A stretch of DNA of 64,000 nucleotides from contig OZ237738.1 in NCBI GenBank assembly GCA_965178125.1, forward strand, positions 1,488,001-1,552,000, given 5' to 3'. This document shows positions 46,430 through 57,600 of this stretch, one piece after another. Source of the DNA: Bilabrum cf. latius. Its lineage: Eukaryota > Bigyra: Bicosoecida > Bigyra > Bicosoecida. The position numbers were made by a program, and so were the translations under genes. Positions within the stretch are counted from its first letter, which is position 1. Each line of letters starts with the position of its first letter. The notes beneath the pieces are model-generated. The model made no database searches. It saw only the letters and a list, made by a program, of their open reading frames with translations, and was not told where the DNA came from.

Positions 46430-46805
46430 CGCAGTCTTTGGCAACCGAGTAAGCTTGAACTGCGCTGTCATGCAAGGAACGGACTTTGTTGCCAATCTAG
46501 GCTCCAGCCTGTGATAATACGCAAGACCTCGTCGGGCAACCATTCGAATGCTATTGGCGCACAGCTGCAGTACTGTTTAGTGTTTAGCTTACAGTACAGA
46601 GAGGCAGGCGCTTTGCAGAGTAGACGAATTATTCTGAATTTGCAACGATTAATTCAAATCGGACGAGTAACACGCGTGTAATGGTGCGAACACAGTGTCC
46701 AGAAACTGGTACATGCGACATCCATGGATGATGGAGTGACCGTGCGAGCCAGTGCGGATGACAGCCCGTTTCGGCTAGAGTCAGGCTTGTACCAGACAAA
46801 GGGAA
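46430..46805. promoter_or_regulatory. Bidirectional promoter region of unit 2
   Basis: These 376 bases lie between the start codons of ankyrin gene 2 (-) and membrane-protein gene 2 (+). It is AT-richer than the genes and only weakly similar to the unit-1 equivalent at 42540-42893. Confidence 0.4.
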
Positions 46806-48436
46806 ATGAAGATCAGCGCTGTTGTACCAGTGCTAGTTGTAGGAGCCCTGGCTTGCGTGTCCTTGATAATCACTCATTCAAGCCAGCTGGTGCTCCAAGG
46901 AGATTAGAAAGGCGCGACGAGAGTCTCGCGATTCAGGTCTCCTGGGCATGTTGGCCTACCATCAGCTAATATGGACGCCCCTGCGCAACAATCGGCTATA
47001 GATGAGACAATTCCTGGCGACAAGGTACAGTCAAAGCATCAGGACATGCCAAGATTCGCCTCGGTCGCAGTCCCCTCGTTGACGCAGCCTCTCGCCCTCA
47101 TCCACGGGATTAGCATGGCCAGAAGTAATGCAGAGTGCGATGATGGCAAATTTAAGTGGTTAAAAGCCTGGGGAAACAACTGCGACCGCTTCAGAAAGGA
47201 GGGCGAGCCAGCATGCATCGCTGCAGCAACCCAAAGCCTGCTGGCTGGCGTCGGCCATGCCGGGATCTCGAGCGCTGGCGCGACTGACCGCGAGAAAGGA
47301 TCTAACGCAGCGGACGCCATCAGCGAATTCTTCCAGGAGCCTGGTTTGATTCTCTGCCACCTGCATGTCGGCGACGATCTGCCTGCAGCAGTGGAGCAGC
47401 TGGCGGTCGCTCTCTACCCGGCGAATCTCGGCACGTCGAGGGCTGATTCCTCGCAGGTTTCAACGCGTACAGTGATGCGTACGCCGAGCACAACGAGTTC
47501 TACAACTTTCTTGTTAACCTTACCGATGTAACGCCCGATCCAACTCTTCGCTACTACAAGAGCCGCGCCAGCGATTTCCTTGGCAAGACACCACTGGAGG
47601 TTGCGACCACCTTCCAGACCCACGGCGAGGATGTCGCCGGGCTCGTGTCCGCGTATCAGCAGGTTAAGTTCGTGCCTGGGGATGCACAGGTCATCGTGGA
47701 CGACTTTCGGGAGAAGCTCACGGCCTGCTTGGACGCTCTGCCGGCGAACAGGCCCCGCTACCACGTCGGCGCTGGTGGGGTTGACGTGACTCTCGGGGGG
47801 ATCGTCACCAACAACATCGTCAAGCTGTAGCCCGCAGACATGCTCCACATGACAATCAACCCAGTAGCCTCGGCGCAGGACTCCGTTCACCTGCATCACC
47901 TCATGACCCAAGACGCCGCCGTCGTTGAGGCATTCCGTGGACCCGTGTGCGCCGCCCAGCGTGAAGTAACCGGAGTCCGCATGTCCGTCATACAGTCGCC
48001 TCAAGCAATTCGCGGCTCTACTGAATTCGGCAATTGGGCCGTACTTCGAATGCAAGCGGACAACGAGTCTGGTCGCTACTTGCATGACGTCAAGCTGCAC
48101 GCTTCGCTGATGCAGCGTCTGCTCGTACCAGGTCCAGGTCCCGCCGCCAGGAGAATTCGCTTAGAATGGACCGATCCGCGCATGGCTCCACTGAAGCAAT
48201 GCTTTCATCAGTGGCACGAGCATGCGCACCAAACGCTTGTTGCAGCAGGACTTCGCTTCCCTCTTGCCATGCGCGTGTGTACAGGCAGGATCGAGCGCAC
48301 TGACATTTAGCCTGCCATATCTGATGCGGCCATCAAGAGGAGCATTGCTGGCGGCATGAAGCCCGTCATTGATCAGATCAATGGGTACTGCTCCGTTCAA
48401 GCTGCTGAGCAGGACTGTGCGCTTCGCCGTCCCTGA
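46806..48436 (+). CDS. Single-pass membrane or secreted protein of unknown family, copy 2 (505 aa)
   Basis: Exon 1 is 46806-47343 and exon 2 is 47457-48436 (TGA). The 113-nt intron is identical base for base to that of copy 1. The frame crosses TAGs at 46905, 47828 and 48308. At 47828 copy 1 has CAG (43922-43924), and at copy 1's TAG 43970 this copy has CAG (47876-47878). It has an N-terminal signal-anchor (VVPVLVVGALACVSLIITH), a Cys-containing ectodomain, conserved blocks GKTPLEVATTFQTHGEDVAG, VIVDDFREKLTACLDALP and WTDPRMAPLKQCFHQWHEHA, and an intact C-terminus (VIDQINGYCSVQAAEQDC). No family recognised. Confidence 0.75.
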
Positions 48437-48643
48437 GAAGCGAATTGCCACGACTGTGCTGCCTTGCTTCAATTGGCTGATGTGCCACTAGAAGTGGCGA
48501 TGAGGGCCTACTGAGAGATTAGCGTCGTGATGATGAATTGGCGGCGCGTGCCGCGGCGTGACCGTTTTCAATCAGGGTTCTCTTGCTTGCTAGATCCATA
48601 TGCTGAAAGTAAAGCCAAACCTATTCGCGCATTCACCAAAGCA

Positions 48644-51600
48644 TTACTTTCTCTGCTTTTTCTTTCCCTTCCCTTTCTTCCCGCCCCCGCTGGAGGCAGC
48701 AGCCTCCAACTCAGCGGCCTCTGTGTCTGCCCCTCGCAGCTCCTCGTCCCACACACCCCCCCTGCCGCCGTTCCTGACCGCACCCGCCAGCCTCCATGCC
48801 GCTGACACCTCCCTCATCGCCGAGTTGGGCGGCCCTCCATCCTCCTCTGCAGGCTGCTCGCCCCCCTCCTCCTCCTCATCACGCCCCGCCTGCAGGCCCT
48901 TCCGCTCGCCGCCCGTGGTGCTAGCCAGTGCGCGTGCGTGCAGTGCATCCACTACCAGCCCGCTATCATCCTGGAGCACCCGTCCCGCCTGCTCCGCCAG
49001 CTCCTCGATGGCCAATGGGGGCTGAGTCACCAGATGACGACCCACGGCCGACCCACCAGCACCAGCACCAGCACCAGCACCAGCACCGTTGACTCCTCGC
49101 CTCAGGGCGGCCGCTCCCGATTGGGCACTCGACCAGGCCGACAGCGCCTCCCGCACAGCGCCAGGGGGGCACTCCTTCCGCAGCGCCCGAGAGGTGGACA
49201 AACCGGCGGTTGGATCCCCCGCAGCCACAGCAGCTGCGGCTGCCTCCAGGGCGGCTGCCTCATCGTCCTCGTCCCCGCCCTTCTTGCCCTTGCCCTTCGC
49301 CTTGGGCTTTACCTTGCCCTTGCCCTTGGCTTTCCCTTTGTCTTTGCCCTTCCCCTTGCCTTTGCCCTTCCCGCTAGCCTCCTCCCCTTCCTCCTCTTCA
49401 GGCAGCTGCACCCAAGCAGGCACAGCCACCAGCCGCTGCCCCTCCGACAGGTTGGGCCCAGCCCCAGTCGCACCCCCGACGACAGGGGAGAGCCCGTTGG
49501 TGCTCCCGCCGAGCCGCAGCCACTCCCCAAGCACCGACCTGCTCCCACTCCCACCTCCACCCCCACCGGTGCCCTGTCCGGGCACGGCCTGCTCCTGCTG
49601 GCTCGCGCTCCGAGCCGCCTCCCCGAAATCGTCCCAGCACTCCACCACCTCCTTGGCATCGCCACCGAAGCAGGCGGATGCACTCCTCAGGACCGCCCCA
49701 CGCCGTGCCACGGCCGCGTCCTCCCGCACACCCCTCCTCCAGGCGTCTTCGGCTGCCCCGGCCACGGCCTGTGGCCGGCGAGAAGCAGCCCGCCTGGCCC
49801 ACAGCAGGGCCGACAGCAGGTGCTGGATGCTGGCAAAAGGGGCGGGCAGGTGCATCCACTCCCTCGACCACTCCCCTCCCTGGTCCTGGTCCTGATCTTC
49901 ATCTTCATCGCCCCCTGCTGCCCCCGCCTCGCCTGCCCCTGCCTCCAGCACCTCGTCAGCAGCACGAGAGGCATCGAGGGCGGAGAGAGCTGCCCCACTA
50001 GCACGGCCATGCTTGTGCTTGTCCTGCCTGTGCTTGTCCTCTTCCTCCTCCTGGCTGGCAGCAGCAGCAGCAGCGGCAACACCGCTGGCCCCGCCCGCTT
50101 CAGCACCCCCGTGGCTCACTGACCCGACTCTATTCAACCGCTCCAGCAGCCCTGGATCTTCTGCGTCCACCTCCAGCACGGCCTGCTCCACCTCTGCGAT
50201 GGCACCTGCAGGCACACGGGCCGGCTGCAGCGCGCGCCTCAGCTGCTAGGCAGACATGCTCCATGTCAGGCCGCTGGTCCCGCCCCCGCTGCCGGCTCGC
50301 TGGTCCACCGCAAGGGCGGCGAGAGCCTGGGCGGGCGCAAGAGGCGCCACTGGAGCTTCTGCGACTGCAGCAGCATCCTCGGTGCCATTTTCCATTGCTT
50401 CCTTCCCCTCCCCGTCTTCCCCGGCAGACACACCCGCAGACACGGGGGGCCCCTCCCAGTCCGCACGCAGGCCGGCGCCCCCCTGCCCCTCCTCCTCTGC
50501 AGCCGCCCTCGTTGCCTCGAGCAGCCAGCCGGACAGGGCCAGGGCGAGTCTCCTGGCGCCGCGCCCGTCCTTGGCAGGCATCCAGCGGAGAGACTCCTCC
50601 GTGGACCGCGTGGCAGCCTCTTGTTCCCTGGGGGAGAGTGGCCTCTGCAGCCAGTCCTGCATGCACGCGTCCATCACGGCCTCTCCCGGTTCGGCCCCCC
50701 GCCGCTGGCCCTCGCTGATGGCCTGCTGCAGACGCTCGGCGGCGAGGCCCCAGCGAGCTCCGCCGCCACCCCGCCCCAGGCCAGCTGCCGTGCCAGCCAC
50801 CCACGCACCCAGAGCAGACCAGTCCGTGACCACGCCGGGCTCGCTGGGGCCAGAGCTGAACATGCCCACGAACATCCCGCGGGACGTGCAGGTGCCCAGC
50901 GCCCGCTGCCAGGCACTGCCGCCCGCTGCCAGGACTCGGCCCCCTTGCAGCGGCGCGGCACCCGCGGCAGAGCGCATGAGCGCCGCCTGCACGTCCTCCA
51001 GCGGCAGCCCGATATCCTCGTCTTCCTCTTGTTCTTCTTTTTGCGTACCATCGCCCTCCTGGCCGCCCTCCCCCTGGTCCGGGTCGTCTGCAGGGCTGGC
51101 ACGAGTCGCGTTCCTGCACCACCCGCACGCGGCAAGTACCTCTGCGGCTGTGCTCTCCGCTGCGGGCCAGGCGTCCACAGGTGCCAGGTCCAAGCCACCT
51201 TCTTCTTCGGCGGCAGCGCCTGACTCAACTCTGCCCTCGGTCGGCCCGCCTTCGTCTGCCTCGGGTGGCAGCAGACCCACCGCCTGGATGTGCCTAGCTG
51301 CCTCAGCCTCTGCTTCATCGAGAGACAGGGGGACAGGAACCACCTGTTCCTCCTGCTGCTGCTGCTGTTCCTGCTCGAGATCGATGCCGAAGATGTCTGC
51401 CAGGCTGCTGCCTGCAGCCCAATTTCTCTCGGCAGGCACCTGTCTCTCAACTGACGCAAAGGCATGCGCTGCCCTTGCCTTCCTGGCGCGGTGCTCGGCC
51501 TCTGCAGCCTGCAGGTGCCCCACTAGCACCTCCGCAGCTCCGGCAGAGGGCCGCAGCACGTCATGCCCCGCCTCTTCGTCGGCTCCGAGCACTCCCGCGG

Positions 51601-54600
51601 GAGGAACCGCGCCCACAGCGCGGGATGCTTCGGGTCCAGCGGACAGACCCGCGCGGTCCTCTGGCAGAGCAGCGTCTGCCCTCGTGGCCTCTGCCACCCA
51701 GGCTGCACCCGAGTCATGCTCGCCTGCAAAACTGCTGACACCGGCGCCATCACCATCAGCGCCAGAATCAATGGCAGGCAGGGCATGGAACACCGTGGAG
51801 GGGACGGCGCTGCGGATCGGAAGACCAAGGGCCGCACGCACCCCGCTGCCGCCCCGGGATCCACCAGGGCAGGCCATAGTGGCCCGCCTCAGTCGGTCCA
51901 CCAGCACGCGCACAGCCTGACGGTCCTTGCTCGCCTGCAGGGCGGCCCGCTCCTCCGACAGAGCTGCAAGCCCCGCGGCCTCCTGCGCGGCTGCCAGCAC
52001 GGCCTGGGCCCCCGTGACCGCAAGGGCCGCGACGCGCTGCGCGGCGCGCACGGCTTCCGTCCGAGCGGCCAGCACGGCGGCAGGGGGCAACAGCACCAGT
52101 GGCTGCCCCCCTGACCCACGCACGGTGCACTGCTCGACTGTCTCTTGCATTTCCTCATCGCGCTGCTGCTGCGCCTGCTCCCACTCCTGCCGCAGAGACT
52201 CCAGGTCCCGAGGGCCGGCAGCCGCGCCTTTGCCCTTGCCTTTACCCTTGTCCTTCCCCTTGCCCTTGGCGGCCTTCTTCTTGTCCTTCCCCTTGGATTT
52301 CCCCTTGCCGCTCTTCTTACCCTTGTCTTTCGCGGACGACGCAGCCTCAGCTGCCGCCTCGGCCTCGGCCTCGGCCGCCTCTGCTGCCGCCTCGAGCGCC
52401 TCCTCGATGGCATCCCGTGCCTCCTCATCCGCCTGCTGCTCCTCCTGCGCGAGAAGGATGGCGGCCGACTCAGCCTCTGCCGCCTCCAGCCGGACCCGCG
52501 CCCGCACGGCCCGCAGCCGTTTGCTCTCCGCACGAGCCAGAAGAGCACGGGCGGCCAGCTGCCGGCGGGCCCACGCGTCTGCGTCCGCAATCACCGCGCA
52601 GCACACCGCAAGGGCCTGCCACGCGGCACCGCGGACTGCCGCGGCGCATGCCTCCACGGCTGCCCTGCGCCACTCGCGCTGCCCCCTCCGCCACGAGGCC
52701 TCCCGCCGCGCCTGCCTGCGTCGTGCAGCCGCCCCCTTGCGCTCCTTGGCATCCCATTCCGCCCACGGGCCATCCTCCTCCTCGCCTGCCGCGGCCTTCT
52801 TGCCCTTGTCTTTGCCACCCTTCTTGCCCTTGTCCTTCTTGCCGCCCACATCGCCGCCATCGTCCGCTGCGGCAGCAGGAGCCACAAGGGCCAGAGGGCC
52901 GGGACCGGGGCTGCAGCCGCCTCCCACCCACGGTGCAGGCGGAGGGGACTCACCCCAGGCAGGCAGCAGGTGCAGGACACCGCTCTCTTCCCCGTCGTCG
53001 TCCCCCGTTTCGTCCTCATCGGGCCCTCGCTGGCCCACAAGCAGCGGCATCGGCAGGCCGGTTTCGAGGCAGGCGCGAGCCTCCCTCTCCTCCTCGTCAT
53101 CACTCTCGGAGGCCTCGGCATCCGCAGCGCCCTTTTTGCCCTTGCCCTTGTCCTTGCCCTTACCCTTGCCTCCTTTCCCGGCATCGTCTTCCTCGTCGTC
53201 AGGCAAAGGCTCACCCGCGGCCCATGCCAGCCGAAGGGCCCGCGTCCGGCCGGCAGACTGCAGCGCCTGCACCCACTCGCCCCAGCTGCCCGTGGGACCC
53301 TCCTCCTCGGCAGCGCCACTTCCCTTGCCCCCCTTCTTGCCCTTGTCCTTGGCCCCCTTCTTCTTGCCCTTGGCGGCTTTGCCACCCGAGGCATCGTCCG
53401 ACCGGTCCGCGCTGGCGCGCACCGCGTCCCATCCGAAACCGAACCACGCATCGGGCGCACTTACGGACGAACCGTGCGGACCCCCAGACTCCCCACCGTC
53501 ACCAGCGCCCGAAGCTGGGGCACCGGCGCCGTCCGCGCCCTCCTGCTGCTTGGATGCACCGGAGTCCATGGCCGGCAGGGACAGCAGCAGCTTCCCGTGG
53601 AGCATCTCCTCCACCGCCCTGGCCCCCGCCTCGCCCGCAGGCAGCCTCTCGTCCAGCTGGGCCACCCTGACCGGCTCTGGTGCGCCTCCCGCGGGACCTG
53701 CCTCCAGGTGAGCCCTCGGCTGGGCGAGGGCCCGTAGGACGGCTTGCTGGGTGTGGGGTGTAAGGGTGGTCCGGAGGGAGGGAGGCAGGGCGGCGAGGAG
53801 GGCGGCGATGGCCGACTGCATCTGCTGGGCGTCGTCGCCGGCGCCTTCCTCGTCTGCTGCCGCCCCCTTCTTGTCCTTCTTGCCCTTGTCCTTCTTCTTG
53901 TCTTTCCCCTTTTTGTCCTTGCCCTTGCCCTTCTTCCCGCCGCTTGCCTCCTCTTGGTCGTCACCTTCGGCTGGCATCACCATGGGGCAAGAGCCCAGCG
54001 AGCCTGCCCCGAGTCCCTGCGGCACGGGCAGGCCACCCGTCACGCCATCGAAACGCACCATCGGTCGCGCGGGAAGGACCAGATTGCCACGGGCAGTAGC
54101 ACCAGATGCGCTTGCAGTACCCGCAGCATCCTGTCCACTTGCGGCCTCTGGAGACTGGTGCTGCTCCTGTGCATCGCCTGCATCCACCACCAGTCGAACG
54201 GAGGCACCAGCAGCAGCCGCCCCCGCTGCCAGGCACGCCTCTCGCCCCGCAAGGGCACGCCACGCCTCCCAGGATGCCACGCTGCCCCATGCCTTGGCAG
54301 AGGCAGCGGCCGCCCTCGGAGCCGCGTCGGCTGCCGCCGAGGCAGATCGCACGGCCCACCGCCTCAGGCCCGCAAGCCATGTCGACACGTCCTCGGCAGC
54401 CTGCGCCGCGGCGAGAAGTTCCGCTTCTGCGAGGCGCCGCGCACTGCGCCTCGCCTGCGCACCGTCGCCCTTGTGAGATGCGAGCGCCGTCGCTGCCCTG
54501 CGCTTGCCCTGCTCCAGCCACGAGAGCGGGTCCAGCGGGTCCTGAGGCATGGGCAGCGACACAACGGCTCTGTCGCTTCCTGGGACTGGGGGCGGGCTAT

Positions 54601-57600
54601 CTCCAGCAGATCCCGAGGCCTCGCCGCTTTCGGTTCCTGCAGCCTGTCCGTCTTCATCTCCAGTCAGCCGTTGCACCATGGCGGCCTCTGGGGCCAGTCG
54701 CAGGTGCACCCTGTACCGGAGCTGCCGGCGGGCGGCGATGCCGTTTCCGTCCACAGCGCGCCTCTCGTCTGCCTGGGCGAGGACCATCCTGCGCTGAGCC
54801 TCCTCCTCAATGGCCTCTCGCAGCGAGGGTGCCTGTCGCGAGGGGGATCCCCGTCCCAAGGGCGCGGCAGACACGGCGAGTGATGCCGCTTCCAGTGCCA
54901 CGCCCACTCCAGTGGCGTAGGCACGTTCGGTGGCAGCGGCAAAACGAGCCACCACAGCGGCGGAGGGCAAGTGGTGCTCCACCAGCGCGCCATTCCCGCC
55001 TGGTAGCACCCCGCGCATCCGCTGCAGCAGTCTCGTGTGCCCGCCCTCCTCGGCATCAGCGGCAGCGGCAGTGATGCTGGCAGGGAGTCGGGGCACCAGC
55101 GCGAGGGCGTCGGCACCACCCGCTTCGGCATGCTCGGCTTCAGCCTCGTTCTATGCCGGGACATCCGTGGCGCCCTCGCCTTCGGGCTGCTCCTGGCTTG
55201 TGCCCTGCGGCTCATCTCGGGCAGCAGTCTGGTAGGGACGGACGGCTAGAGGCGGGGCAGGCTGCAGTGTGGCCCACAATGAGGAGGAAGAGAAAGAGGA
55301 AGAGGGGTGCTCTGGGCCGATGCCCCCACCCACTGCCAGGGCCAACGACCATGCATCAGCGCGCCTGGCCGCCTCAAGGGCCCGCTCGATCGTGTCTTCG
55401 TCGTCTTCCTCCTCGCCCTCATCTTCCTCTTCTGCACTTCCGTCCGTCTCTGCCCAACCCGAGGGAACAAGACCTTCGCCCCCCTTCTTGTCCTTCTTGC
55501 CCTTGTCCTTCTTCTTGTCTTTTCCCTTCTTGTCCTTGCCCTTACCCTTGCCAGCATCGCCCTCGTGCTACCCTTTCTCCCCCTCGGCTGGAAGCGGGGC
55601 AAGCACCTCTGCTGCCTCCAGCCACTCGGGCAGCTCTGGGGCGGCCTCCTCGCCCTCTTCGTCCTGCGGGCTTGCATCTGATATGTCTGCGTCACTTTTA
55701 TCTCCCTCTCCCTTCTTATCCTCTCCGTCTGCATCGATCTGCTTGCCGTCGGCCTTGACTGCCAGAGCCACCAAATCTCTCCTGAGTCCAGCAGCGATCG
55801 ACCGCTCCTGCTCCACCGACTCGGCCACAAGCTGCTTTGCCCGCGCCAGCTTGTCAGCTGCCGTCTCGGGAGCAGCATCAGAGGCAGCAGCAGCAGACTC
55901 GCCGTCAGCAAGCGCCTCCTTGCCGTCCACTTCCGCCGCTCCGCCAGCCGCAGCCCCAGCCTCCTCACCTTCGCCCGCCTCCTCGAGGCCCAGCAGCTCC
56001 CGCAGCTAGCGAAGCAGAGCCGCCGATCGCTCCCTGCGCGCCCTCACCGCGCCGGCGAGGAGGACAGCCGCCTCGTGTCTGGCAGCAGCCTGGGCTGCCT
56101 GCAATCTCGTGGCCTCGGTGCGGGGCCGGAGGTCGACTTGGCCTATTGAGAGCCCACGGATGCCTCCGCTAGACAGTGCCCCGCCCGTTCCTTCCCCGCT
56201 GGCAGGGTCATCCTCCTAGTGACCACCACTCTCCGCCCCACGGGACCCGAGCAGCGCGCCGTGCCCCTCCAGACATCGCATCAGCGCCTCGGCATTTGCG
56301 GCCTACCGCTGAGAAGCCGCCCGGTCCCTCCTCTCCGCATCTCCGGCAGCCCACGAGGCTAGCCGGGCCGCCTTCAGGGCCGATTCCTGAGCCACCTGCA
56401 GGGCACGAGTGACCATATCGGCGGCTGCATCGGAAGAGGGGAGGGCCTGCGCCAGGCTGCGGCTTCCTTGAGGGCACCAGGGCACGAGCTCAAGGCCAGC
56501 TGCCTGCTCCTGCCCGTCGCCCCCCTCCATTCCACCGCTCGACAGGCCCCCTTGGAAGGAGCGCCACTCCGCCAGCCTGGAGCCGAGCGTGGATCGAAGC
56601 AGCAGGTGGGCAGCTGCGTAGGCACCGTGGGGGTCGTACGGCGGGCCCCTGTCCCGCCTGGGGGCAAGGTAGGCCCCCGAGGGCGGGGCAAGACTGGCGT
56701 GCAGCGTGGCGGGCCCTGCCTCCACCCTGGCGTCCAGCTGCCACGCCGCTGCGTCGGGCAGCTCGGCCTCGCTCAGACCCCCGAACAGGTCGGCCACCGA
56801 GGGATCACTTTCCGCACCAGCACCGGGGCCATCGTTGTTCCCTGACCCTCCAGAGCCATCTTCTCCCGCGGCCTTCTTGCCGCCCAGCTGCTCCCATACC
56901 TCGAGCACCAGGGGAGAGGAGGCCGCGGGCTCCGCCCCTCCCTCGATTGCACCCCGCTGACCAACGCGCGGGAGCTGTGCGCCCTCCTTGCCAGCAGCGA
57001 AGCTGTCCCTGCAAGCGGCAGGCGCGTCCAGGGCGAGGAGCTCCCTCCTCCTCGCTGCTGTGGAGGTCGCCTCAAGCCCGGGAGTGTCTGTCCGCGGCAG
57101 CCACTCCCCCCCATCGATCCAGCCCAGGGCTGCATGGGCTGCCAGGTCCTCAGGCATGGTCAGACACACCGTGGCGGCTGGGGCGGGCAGCTGCCTGGAC
57201 GGGTGCCCGTCGCTGATCGCCCCGGTGCTGCCTCCTGCTGGGGGTGCAAGGGCCAGCCGCACCGCCCGCCCCGCTGCTCCCCGCGTCTCCACCGCCCCCT
57301 CCACCAGCTCAGCGAGCAGGGCAGACGAGAGCGCTCTCCTGACCGAGTCGGCTGGGCTCTCCAGCTCGCCCCAATGCGTCCCTGTCTTGTCCTCTCCGTC
57401 TTGTTCCCCGTCTGCCTCGTCGAGCAGCAGGCCCCCGCCGGCGAGCCTGTCTGCAAGCAGTCCCACCGCCGGGTCCGACACTCGCCGGGCAGCCCCATCC
57501 TCGCCCGCGCCGCCCAGCAGCGCCGTCCTCGCCCAATCTGGATACCCCCTGGACCGGGCCTCCTCCCGCGCCTCCTCGTCCACGGCCTATAGGGCCCGCC

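Larger units (their letters stand above)
44706..48689. repeat. Tandem duplication, unit 2 (about 3.98 kb)
   Basis: Second copy of 40774-44705, containing ankyrin gene 2 and membrane-protein gene 2 and running into the true 3' end of the SPEF2-like gene. The junction bases CCCCCG occur both at 44701-44706 and at 48684-48689, with one base shared by the left and right flanks. Confidence 0.9.

Noticed and set aside
50256-53737. Long + strand Ser/Pro/Arg-rich frames
   Set aside because: They are GC-driven shadows of the SPEF2-like gene, with no domain and typical shadow composition.
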